A stretch of DNA of 27,226 nucleotides from contig CAJOPD010000068.1 of the NCBI GenBank assembly GCA_905236685.1, positions 1-27,226 of the forward strand. Reading direction: 5' to 3'. Positions 14,681 through 21,584 of this stretch are shown here, piece by piece. The stretch is from an uncultured Clostridia bacterium (GTDB lineage Bacteria; Bacillota; Clostridia; UBA1381). Numbering within the stretch: position 1 is the stretch's first letter; every line of letters starts with the position of its first letter. The notes beneath the pieces are model-generated. The model saw only the letters and a program-made list of their open reading frames with translations. It was not told the origin of the DNA and made no database searches. The translations under genes and the position numbers were made by a program.

Positions 14681-15591
14681 GCCTTTATCTTGGGATTGAT
14701 ACCTCGAACTATACCACATCTGTCGCGGTATGCGGTGATGGCGAGGCGAATTTGAGAAGGATTATAGATATTGACAAAGGGCAAAGGGGCATACGCCAGT
14801 CGGACGGCGTATTTGTGCATATAAAGGAGTTCCCCAAGCTGTTTTTGGGGCTTGATATTGACTTTAAAGAGGTTAAGGCGGTCGGCGTTTCGGCAAAGCC
14901 GAGAAATCAGGAAAATTCGTATATGCCCGTGTTTACCGTCGGCGAGAGCTTTGCCGAGGTTATCGCAAAAGCCTTGAATGTCCCGCTTTTTAAAACCTCG
15001 CATCAGGACGGGCATATTATGGCAGGGCTTGTTTCCTGCGGGGAATATGAACTCATAAATGAAGAATTTACCGCGGTGCACCTTTCGGGCGGAACTACCG
15101 AAATTCTTGACTGCAAATACGAAAACGGGAGCTTTAATCCGACAATTACAGGCGGAACAAAGGATATTTCGGCAGGACAGCTTTTAGACAGGCTCGGAGT
15201 TGCGCTCGGAATGAAGTTTCCCTGCGGTAAGGAGCTTGACAGCCTGAGCCTTACGGCAAAGGAAGAAATAAACCTTAAAACATCGGTTAAAGACGGGTTT
15301 ATGAATTTTTCGGGGATAGAAACAAAGCTTTTAAAGATAGCGGAAACGGAAAATCCAAGCGTTTTGGCGCGTTCGGCGCTCACATTTATAGGAAACAGCA
15401 TAAACGAGGCGCTTTCTCATATAAAACCGAAAAATGTGCTTTTTGTGGGAGGCGTTGCGTCAAACACAATCCTCCGCCAAATGCTTAAAAGCGGTAATTA
15501 CAACACATATTTTGCAAAAAGCGAGCTTTCCTCTGATAATGCAGTGGGAACCGCGCATATTGCAAAAAAGATGTATAAGGAGATGAAGTAG
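14677..15591 (+). CDS. Kae1/TsaD-like paralogue (peptidase M22-type, ASKHA fold)
   Basis: The 304-residue protein has the actin-like ATPase fold of TsaD/Kae1, which makes the threonylcarbamoyl modification of tRNA. It starts YLGIDTSNYTTSVAV. The metal ligands of TsaD are kept: H109 and H113 in TSHQDGH, and D287 in SSDNAVG. LSGGTTEI and FVGGVASNTILRQ match the phosphate-binding segments. It differs from true TsaD: it is about 30 residues shorter, and where TsaD has a VTxGPGL-type loop it reads VGVSAKPRNQENSYMPVF. It is therefore the clostridial paralogue found between nusB and xseA, and a normal tsaD is expected elsewhere. Older names such as O-sialoglycoprotein endopeptidase are misleading. 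Its substrate and role are unknown. Confidence 0.85.
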   Translation: MSLYLGIDTSNYTTSVAVCGDGEANLRRIIDIDKGQRGIRQSDGVFVHIKEFPKLFLGLDIDFKEVKAVGVSAKPRNQENSYMPVFTVGESFAEVIAKALNVPLFKTSHQDGHIMAGLVSCGEYELINEEFTAVHLSGGTTEILDCKYENGSFNPTITGGTKDISAGQLLDRLGVALGMKFPCGKELDSLSLTAKEEINLKTSVKDGFMNFSGIETKLLKIAETENPSVLARSALTFIGNSINEALSHIKPKNVLFVGGVASNTILRQMLKSGNYNTYFAKSELSSDNAVGTAHIAKKMYKEMK

Positions 15592-16773
15592 ATGGAACCG
15601 TTGATTGCGACAGTCAGCCAGCTGAATGCGTATATGAAACGCCTTGTAGAAGGGCAGAACGCGCTCGGCGACATATGGATAAAGGGCGAAATCTCCAACT
15701 TTAAGGAGCATTATTCGGGACATCTTTACATAACCTTAAAAGACGACGGGGGAGTTTTGAAGGCAGTTATGTTCAAAAGCGCCGCAGCGGGACTGACCTT
15801 TAAACCGGAGGACGGAATGAAGGTGCTTGCACGGGGCAGGATAAGCGTTTACGAGCAGAGCGGAACATACCAGCTTTATATAAACGAGATGACGCCCGAC
15901 GGTGTGGGAGAGCTTTATATAGCATATGAAAAGCTGAAAAAAAGGCTTGCCGAGGAAGGACTTTTCGACGAAAACAAGAAAAAGCCAATCCCCAGATATC
16001 CGGAAAAAATAGGCGTGGTTACCGCGACAACGGGTGCGGCGGTCAGGGACATCATAAATGTAATAACACGGCGCTATCCCTACTGTGAAATCATAATATA
16101 TCCTTCTCTTGTGCAGGGCGCGGGTGCAAAGGAAAACATTGTCGAGGCGATAGAGTATTTTAATGAGCATAATCTTTGCGATACCCTTATAGTAGGGCGC
16201 GGCGGCGGCTCGATTGAGGATTTGTGGGCGTTTAACGAGGAGGAGGTCGCAAGGGCGATATATGCCTCAAAAATACCGATAATTTCCGCAGTAGGACACG
16301 AAACCGATTTTACGATAGCGGATTTCTGCGCCGACCTTCGTGCACCGACGCCGTCTGCGGCGGCGGAAATAGCCGTACCGTCGCAGCTGGAACTTTCTGC
16401 GGCGATATCGGGTATGCGGGAAAGAATTAAAACAGCCGAGATTAACTACATAAAAAAATTGCGGCTTACCTGCGAAAAATTAAAGCCGAAAAGTCCGCAG
16501 AATAAAATTGACGATATGCGGCAGCGGTGCGACAATATGCTGCATCAGGCGGAAAAGAGCTTTCGCCTCACTGCTGCGGAAAAGCGGAAGATTATGTCCG
16601 AGCTTTGCGGAAAGCTTGACGCAATGAGCCCCCTTGCAGTATTAAACAGGGGCTATGCGATAGCGGAGGACGAGGAAAAGGGCATAATAAGAAAGGTCGG
16701 CGACCTGACGGCAGGAAAGATTTTTAAGCTTACTCTTTCGGACGGAAGCCGTAAATGTGAGGTAAAGGAGTAA
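15592..16773 (+). CDS. xseA: Exodeoxyribonuclease VII large subunit
   Basis: The large subunit of exonuclease VII degrades single-stranded DNA from both ends. The 393-residue chain begins with an OB-fold DNA-binding domain (about 6-100; DIWIKGEISNFKEHYSGHLYITLKD). The catalytic domain follows, with IGVVTATTGAAVRDI, VGRGGGSIEDLWAFNEE and ISAVGHETDFTIADF, including the conserved Gly-rich block and the H-E-T-D motif. A helical region that wraps the small subunits follows, ending in VLNRGYAIAE. The start comes directly after the previous stop codon, with AAGGAGATG about 8 bases upstream. xseB follows after 4 bases, so both subunits are produced together. Confidence 0.95.
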   Translation: MEPLIATVSQLNAYMKRLVEGQNALGDIWIKGEISNFKEHYSGHLYITLKDDGGVLKAVMFKSAAAGLTFKPEDGMKVLARGRISVYEQSGTYQLYINEMTPDGVGELYIAYEKLKKRLAEEGLFDENKKKPIPRYPEKIGVVTATTGAAVRDIINVITRRYPYCEIIIYPSLVQGAGAKENIVEAIEYFNEHNLCDTLIVGRGGGSIEDLWAFNEEEVARAIYASKIPIISAVGHETDFTIADFCADLRAPTPSAAAEIAVPSQLELSAAISGMRERIKTAEINYIKKLRLTCEKLKPKSPQNKIDDMRQRCDNMLHQAEKSFRLTAAEKRKIMSELCGKLDAMSPLAVLNRGYAIAEDEEKGIIRKVGDLTAGKIFKLTLSDGSRKCEVKE

Positions 16774-16777
16774 AAAA

Positions 16778-16975
16778 ATGTTTGAAAAATCAATAAAAGA
16801 GCTTGAAGAAATCGTAAATAAGCTGGAAACGGGCGAAACAACCCTTTCGGAGAGCCTGGAACTTTTTGAAAAGGGGATTAAGCTTGCAAAGGAATGTAAT
16901 AAAATGCTTGATGAAGCGGAAAAAAAGGTTTCCGTTTTAATCGGAGGAGAAAAGAAGGATTTTGATGAAGAATGA
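16778..16975 (+). CDS. xseB: Exodeoxyribonuclease VII small subunit
   Basis: This 65-residue, two-helix protein has the XseB pattern: FEKSIKELEEIVNKLETGETTLSESLELFEKGIKLAKEC, then an acidic tail. Several copies bind each XseA. The length is normal for the family. AAGGAG at the end of xseA supports the ATG. The reading frame overlaps the start of ispA by 11 bases, suggesting coupled translation. Confidence 0.93.
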   Translation: MFEKSIKELEEIVNKLETGETTLSESLELFEKGIKLAKECNKMLDEAEKKVSVLIGGEKKDFDEE

Positions 16976-17840
16976 TTTTGTAACAGAATATGCAAAAATC
17001 ACAGAGGCCGCGCTCGCAAGGTATATGCCCTCGGGGGACGCGCCGCAAAAAAGGCTATATGAGGCGATGAATTACAGCATTTTTGCGGGCGGCAAACGGC
17101 TCCGCCCTATGATTATGATGATGACGGCAAAAATGCTTGGGAAATCGCCCGATACGGTGTTACCCTTTGCCTGCGCAATGGAGATGATACATACATATTC
17201 CCTTATTCACGACGATTTGCCAGCGATGGATAATGACGATTTGCGCAGGGGAAAGCCGACAAACCACAAGGTTTTCGGTGAAGCAGAGGCAATTCTTGCA
17301 GGCGACGCGCTTTTAACCAAGGCGTTTGAGGTTGTATCGGGATATGATGAGGACGGCGTCGATAAAAGCCGCGTTTTGAGAGCGATAAAGGTACTCGCCG
17401 TATCGGCAGGTTCGGAGGGGATGGTCGGCGGTCAGGATATTGACATTTACGGCGACCTGTCGGAGCTTGATAAGCTTAAACATATGCACTCGCTTAAAAC
17501 GGGGGCAATAATCCGCGCCTCAGGCGTAATCGGCGCGATTTTGTCGGGAGCGGACGAAAAACAAATACGCGCGGTAGATGAATACTGCTATAATCTGGGC
17601 ATAGCTTTTCAAATTCAGGACGACCTTTTAGATGTCTTGGGAAATGAGGAGGCGCTCGGAAAGCCGATAGGAAGCGACGCGGACAACAACAAGTCAACCT
17701 ATGTGACGCTTTGCGGAACGGAAAAATCGCAAAAATTGCAAGAGGAATACATAAAAAAGGCAAAAGCGAGCCTTAATATTTTTGATAATAATGAAGAGCT
17801 TTTGGCACTTGCCGATATGCTCGTAAACAGAAGGGTGTAA
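16965..17840 (+). CDS. ispA: Polyprenyl (farnesyl-type) diphosphate synthase
   Basis: This enzyme condenses isopentenyl diphosphate with allylic diphosphates to make farnesyl or geranylgeranyl diphosphate, feeding undecaprenyl and quinone synthesis. The first aspartate-rich motif is D83-D84-x4-D89 (IHDDLPAMDNDD), with the two-residue insert typical of bacterial farnesyl synthases. The second appears in FQIQDDLLDVLG. GGKRLRP (residues 42-48) binds diphosphate. The ATG at 16965 is used; the TTG just before it is not needed. AAGGA is 5 bases upstream. The chain is 291 residues, the usual size. In many bacteria dxs follows ispA; here a divergent PAP2 gene does. Confidence 0.92.
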   Translation: MKNDFVTEYAKITEAALARYMPSGDAPQKRLYEAMNYSIFAGGKRLRPMIMMMTAKMLGKSPDTVLPFACAMEMIHTYSLIHDDLPAMDNDDLRRGKPTNHKVFGEAEAILAGDALLTKAFEVVSGYDEDGVDKSRVLRAIKVLAVSAGSEGMVGGQDIDIYGDLSELDKLKHMHSLKTGAIIRASGVIGAILSGADEKQIRAVDEYCYNLGIAFQIQDDLLDVLGNEEALGKPIGSDADNNKSTYVTLCGTEKSQKLQEEYIKKAKASLNIFDNNEELLALADMLVNRRV

Positions 17841-17843
17841 AAT

Positions 17844-18284
17844 ATGGATTTTTGGGCAGAAAGCGTTCTTGTTACAGCAATACTTTCGTGGTTTACCGCG
17901 CAGGTTATAAAGGTGATTTTAACGCTTATTGAAAAGAAAAAGCTTGATTTCAGACGCTTTGTAGGCTCGGGCGGTATGCCCAGCTCGCACGCGGCGTTTG
18001 TCACAAGCCTTGCCGCCGCGGTAGGCTTGCAAAAGGGCTTTTCGGGTGTGGAATTTGCCATTTGTACTGTGTTTGCACTGGTTGTTATGTATGATGCGGC
18101 AGGCGTAAGAAGGGCGGCAGGACAGCAGGCAAGGATACTGAATAAGCTTGTGGAACAATGGGAAAAATCGGATTTCTCCGATACCGACAAGCACTTAAAA
18201 GAGCTTTTGGGACATACGCCAAAAGAGGTTGTTGCAGGCGCGGTTTTGGGAGCGGCAATCGCGGTAGTTCGGCATATGTTATAG
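17844..18284 (+). CDS. Divergent PAP2 family membrane protein (DUF212)
   Basis: The 146-residue protein contains GSGGMPSSHAAFVTSLAAAVG, the signature of the divergent PAP2 family, related to acid phosphatases and vanadium haloperoxidases. Four hydrophobic segments are visible, near residues 5-25, 50-68, 70-88 and 128-143. YDAAGVRRAAGQQA is another family block. PAP2 proteins act on lipid or isoprenoid phosphates, and the place right after ispA, with 3 bases between, makes a role with prenyl diphosphates plausible, but no activity is established by the sequence. The ribosome site AAGGGTG overlaps the end of ispA. The usual ispA partner dxs is not here. Confidence 0.88.
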   Translation: MDFWAESVLVTAILSWFTAQVIKVILTLIEKKKLDFRRFVGSGGMPSSHAAFVTSLAAAVGLQKGFSGVEFAICTVFALVVMYDAAGVRRAAGQQARILNKLVEQWEKSDFSDTDKHLKELLGHTPKEVVAGAVLGAAIAVVRHML

Positions 18285-18293
18285 GAGAAAAAA

Positions 18294-19061
18294 ATGCTTT
18301 TTGATTCACACGCGCATTATAACGACGCAAGATTTGATGATGACCGATTTGAAATTTTGAATTCTATGCAAAAAAACGGCATAGGATATATTGTAAATGC
18401 GGCGGACTCGATGGAGTCTATTGAAAAAATACTGCCGCTCTCCGACAGGTATCCCTTTATTTATGTTGCGGTCGGCGTTCATCCCGAGGAGGCGGCAGAG
18501 CTTACCGAAGCGGATATGGACAGGATAAAAGAGTTTTCGCGTCGTGAAAAGGTCTGCGCCATAGGCGAAATAGGGCTTGATTATCACTATGATGATGTGG
18601 AAAAAGCTGTCCAAAAAAAATGGTTTGACCGTCAGCTGTCGCTTGCGGAGGAGGTAAATCTCCCCGTAATCATACACGACCGCGATGCGCACGGCGACTG
18701 TATCGAAATTCTGAAAAAGCACGATATAAAAAGGATAGGCGGGGTTATGCACTGCTACTCGGGCAGTGCGGAAATGGCAAAGGAGCTTATGCCGACGGGG
18801 ATATATTTTGGTTTCGGCGGCACGCTGACCTTTAAAAATGCCAAAAAAGTGCGCGCGGCGGCAGCGGAAATACCCCTTGAAAGAATTGTGCTTGAAACCG
18901 ACTGCCCCTATCTTGCTCCCGAGCAGGTGCGCGGGCAGAGAAACAGTTCCCTTTATATGCATTATGTGGCGGAAAAGCTGGCAGAAATAAAGGGGCTTGA
19001 AATCGCAGAAATTGAAAGAATAACTACCGAAAACGCGAAAAAACTATACAAAATACCTTAA
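18294..19061 (+). CDS. tatD: TatD family metal-dependent hydrolase (DNase)
   Basis: TatD proteins are TIM-barrel metallohydrolases with 3'-5' exonuclease activity on DNA or RNA. The 255-residue chain has all expected metal ligands: HAH at the start (FDSHAHYND), the glutamate in IGEIGLDYHYD, the histidine in IIHDRDAHGD, the histidine in GVMHCYSGS, and the aspartate in ETDCPYLAPEQ. It ends with TTENAKKLYKIP, typical of the family. AGGAGA overlapping the preceding stop supports the ATG at 18294. It is the last gene of the nusB series. In many Bacillota tatD sits with metG, rnmV and ksgA instead. No convincing terminator follows it. Confidence 0.93.
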   Translation: MLFDSHAHYNDARFDDDRFEILNSMQKNGIGYIVNAADSMESIEKILPLSDRYPFIYVAVGVHPEEAAELTEADMDRIKEFSRREKVCAIGEIGLDYHYDDVEKAVQKKWFDRQLSLAEEVNLPVIIHDRDAHGDCIEILKKHDIKRIGGVMHCYSGSAEMAKELMPTGIYFGFGGTLTFKNAKKVRAAAAEIPLERIVLETDCPYLAPEQVRGQRNSSLYMHYVAEKLAEIKGLEIAEIERITTENAKKLYKIP

Positions 19062-19113
19062 AAAAACAGAAAATATTTTGTGTATAAATTTTGAAATATT
19101 TTAAATATAAACA

Positions 19114-19142
19114 TTGCATTTTCTAACAAAAAGTGTTAAAAT
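19114..19142 (+). promoter_or_regulatory. Sigma-A promoter for holB and citrate synthase
   Basis: TTGCAT (19114-19119), a 17-base spacer and TAAAAT (19137-19142), with TG one base before the -10 (extended -10), lie in the AT-rich gap after tatD. The predicted leader is about 70 bases and contains an inverted repeat. Confidence 0.65.
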
Positions 19143-19148
19143 AGACCT

Positions 19149-19199
19149 AAATTTTGCAATAAAATGAAAGTTTAAATTTCAAATATTGCAAAATTTTTT
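19149..19199 (+). repeat. Perfect 13-bp inverted repeat in the holB leader (attenuator or operator candidate)
   Basis: Arms 19149-19161 (aaattttgcaata) and 19184-19196 are perfect inverted copies, separated by 22 bases. Inside, 19165-19169 and 19177-19181 can add 5 more pairs. The 3' arm leads into TTTTTT (19194-19199). It lies between the promoter and the ribosome site of holB. It could end transcription early, act as a protein-binding operator, or terminate read-through from tatD. The stem is AT-rich, so its strength as a terminator is uncertain. Confidence 0.6.
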
Positions 19200-19217
19200 G
19201 AAAGCAGAGGTGCAAAA

Positions 19218-20198
19218 ATGTACGGGTATGATATTTACCACGAGGATATTATGGACAAGTTAATAACGAATATCCGAAAGGGAGTATCTCAGCACGCGTA
19301 CATCTTTGAGGGGGAGCGCGGTGCGGGAAGTTTCAGCTGCGCGATGCTTTTTGCAGCGGCGCTTGTATGCGGAAAGCGCGAAGTTGCGCCGTGCGGGAGC
19401 TGTAACGCCTGTATTTTGGCAAAGGCGGGCAATCACCCCGATATTCATATTATTTCTCCGCTAAAAGACAAAAAAAATATTGTGGTGGACCAGATACGCG
19501 AGCTTTTAAAGGACGCGTATAAAAAGCCGTATGAAAATGAAAAAAAGGTTTACATAGTTGCCTATGGCGATGAGATGAACGAACAGGCACAGAACGCCTT
19601 TTTAAAGCTTTTGGAAGAGCCGCCCGAATACGCGGTTTTTGTGATTTTGGCGGAAAATGCGGAAGGGCTTTTGCTTACGGTACGGTCGCGGTGCGAAAAG
19701 ATAAAATTTCCGCCGATAGCCAAGGAGAAGATAAAGGAAATTCTTGAAAACAGCTATAAAGACATCAAAAATGCTGACTTTTTGGCGCGGTATGCAGGCG
19801 GGAATATTGAAAAAGCAAAAAGACTTGCCGAAAAGGAAGGCTTTATGGCGTTAAGGCAGGGAGCCTTTGAGCTTTTGCCGAAGATACTGTCAAAGGACAT
19901 TTTGGAAAGCTATGATATAGCGGAATTTACGGAGCATAACAAGGACGATGCCGAAACGATATTAAAGCTTTGGCAGGATTTTTTAAGGGACATAATGCTT
20001 ATTCAGAACGGCGCAGGACAATATGCGGTAAATACGGACTATAAGGACAAGCTGATAAATATATCGGGAAAAACGGAAGAAAGCAGGATAATAACTGCGG
20101 AAAAAGAGGTTATGAAGGCACAGGAAATGCTGAAAAGGTCGGTAAGCCTTCATACTTTAATACTTAGTATGGCATTTCGGATAAAGAAAGGAGAATGA
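19218..20198 (+). CDS. holB: DNA polymerase III delta' subunit
   Basis: Delta' is part of the clamp loader that places the sliding clamp on DNA. The 326-residue protein has an AAA+ N-terminal domain with a four-cysteine zinc module (C51, C59, C62, C65 in CGSCNACILA and upstream), EMNEQAQNAFLKLLEEPP and the SRC motif (TVRSRCEKI), all typical. The P-loop at residues 32-39 reads GERGAGSF; the lysine that binds ATP phosphates is replaced by S38. E. coli delta' also lacks a working P-loop, whereas B. subtilis HolB keeps the lysine. AGAGG 8 bases before the ATG at 19218 supports the start. The usual partner genes of Bacillota holB (tmk, ricT) are not adjacent; citrate synthase follows after 3 bases. 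Confidence 0.9.
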   Translation: MYGYDIYHEDIMDKLITNIRKGVSQHAYIFEGERGAGSFSCAMLFAAALVCGKREVAPCGSCNACILAKAGNHPDIHIISPLKDKKNIVVDQIRELLKDAYKKPYENEKKVYIVAYGDEMNEQAQNAFLKLLEEPPEYAVFVILAENAEGLLLTVRSRCEKIKFPPIAKEKIKEILENSYKDIKNADFLARYAGGNIEKAKRLAEKEGFMALRQGAFELLPKILSKDILESYDIAEFTEHNKDDAETILKLWQDFLRDIMLIQNGAGQYAVNTDYKDKLINISGKTEESRIITAEKEVMKAQEMLKRSVSLHTLILSMAFRIKKGE

Positions 20199-20201
20199 TG
20201 A

Positions 20202-21554
20202 ATGAACAGATTTACGGAGCTTACGACAAGCATAGAGCATTTATCGGAAAAATGCATAAAAAACGGACATATTGACCCTGAATTATACGACAGGTATGAG
20301 GTGAGAAAGGGACTGAGGTATAAAACAGGCAGAGGTGTTCTGACAGGTCTTACCGAGGTTGGCGAGGTAAAATCATATACAATTGACGATAATAAAATGA
20401 TACCTTGCGAGGGAAAGCTTTACTACCGAGGCGTAGATGTTGAGCAGCTTGTAGAAGGATTTACGGGTGAAAACAGATTTGGATTTGAGGAAATAGCCTA
20501 TCTTCTGCTTTTCGGCGAACAGCCCAAAATAGAGGATTTGGAGGAGTTTAAGCACGATATCGGTGTGTACCGTATGCTTCCGACAAGCTTTGTCCGCGAT
20601 ATTATAATGAAGGCGCCGTCGGGGGATATGATGAACACTCTTGCAAGAAGCGTGCTGACGCTCTATTCCTATGACAAATATGCTGACGATTTGGACATAA
20701 AAAATGTTTTAAGGCAAAGTATGCAGCTTATAGCGCTTTTTCCGCTCCTGTCCGTTTACGGCTATCAGGCGTATAATCACTATCAAAAGGGACAGAGCCT
20801 GTTTATTCATACACCGCCCGAAACGCTGTCAACAGCGGAGGCAATTTTGTATATGTTAAGACCGGACAGCAAGTTTACCGATTTGGAGGCAAAATTGCTG
20901 GATTTGTGCCTTGTTCTGCACGCAGAACACGGCGGCGGTAATAATTCAACCTTTACAACCCATGTTGTTTCGTCGTCGGGTACAGACACCTATTCGTCTG
21001 TTGCCGCATCTTTGGGCTCATTAAAGGGTCCAAAGCACGGCGGTGCAAACAAAAAAGTCGTTGAAATGTTTGATGACATAAGACAAAATGTCAAGGACTG
21101 TGAAGACGAGGACGAGTTAAGGGAATATCTGAAAAAAGTTATCAAAAAAGAAGCCTTTGACAAAAGCGGGCTTATATACGGTATAGGTCACGCAGTTTAT
21201 TCGCTTTCCGACCCGAGAGCAAAAATTTTGGAGGGCTTTGTGGGAAGTCTTGCAAAGGAAAAGGGCAAGGAAGAGGAACTGGAACTTTATTACAGGGTCG
21301 AAAAAATTGCAATAGAGCTTTTGCAAAGCAAAAGAAACAGACCGATAAGTGCAAATGTCGATTTCTATTCGGGATTTGTATACAGTATGCTGGGGCTTCC
21401 GCTTGAACTCTATACACCTATTTTTGCAATTGCAAGAATTGTCGGTTGGAGTGCACACCGCATAGAAGAGCTTATGAACGCGAACAAGATTATCCGTCCC
21501 GCATACAAAAATGTGGCAAAGCATACTCCTTATATTCCGCTTAGCGAAAGATAA
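20202..21554 (+). CDS. Citrate synthase
   Basis: The enzyme condenses oxaloacetate and acetyl-CoA to citrate; in fermenting Clostridia this usually supplies 2-oxoglutarate and glutamate. The 450-residue chain has the catalytic residues at H243 (HAEHGGGNNST), H279 (GPKHGGANKK) and D387 (ANVDFYSG). The N-terminal domain contains EGKLYYRGVDVEQLVEGF, and YGIGHAVYSLSDPRA marks the oxaloacetate site. It resembles the group seen in many Clostridia rather than E. coli GltA. A 2-methylcitrate synthase role cannot be fully excluded, but no prp genes are nearby. AAAGGAGAA overlapping the end of holB supports the ATG at 20202. The pairing with holB looks like a chance joining of genes. Confidence 0.93.
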   Translation: MNRFTELTTSIEHLSEKCIKNGHIDPELYDRYEVRKGLRYKTGRGVLTGLTEVGEVKSYTIDDNKMIPCEGKLYYRGVDVEQLVEGFTGENRFGFEEIAYLLLFGEQPKIEDLEEFKHDIGVYRMLPTSFVRDIIMKAPSGDMMNTLARSVLTLYSYDKYADDLDIKNVLRQSMQLIALFPLLSVYGYQAYNHYQKGQSLFIHTPPETLSTAEAILYMLRPDSKFTDLEAKLLDLCLVLHAEHGGGNNSTFTTHVVSSSGTDTYSSVAASLGSLKGPKHGGANKKVVEMFDDIRQNVKDCEDEDELREYLKKVIKKEAFDKSGLIYGIGHAVYSLSDPRAKILEGFVGSLAKEKGKEEELELYYRVEKIAIELLQSKRNRPISANVDFYSGFVYSMLGLPLELYTPIFAIARIVGWSAHRIEELMNANKIIRPAYKNVAKHTPYIPLSER

Positions 21555-21555
21555 C

Positions 21556-21584
21556 AAAAACCTGTCCGAAAGGACAGGTTTTTT
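21556..21584. terminator. Bidirectional terminator with GAAA tetraloop
   Basis: A perfect 12-bp stem (21556-21567 with 21572-21583) closes a GAAA tetraloop and is flanked by A and T runs. It serves both citrate synthase and the convergent HtrA-like gene, whose stop codon touches it. Confidence 0.92.

Noticed and set aside
14677..15591. Calling the Kae1-like gene tsaD or a glycoprotease
   Set aside because: The loop region and length differ from TsaD and the gene position is that of the clostridial paralogue; the glycoprotease name is outdated.
19062..19113. Terminator after tatD
   Set aside because: There are AT-rich palindromic stretches such as aaaatatttt, but no stable stem with a clean T run close to the stop.
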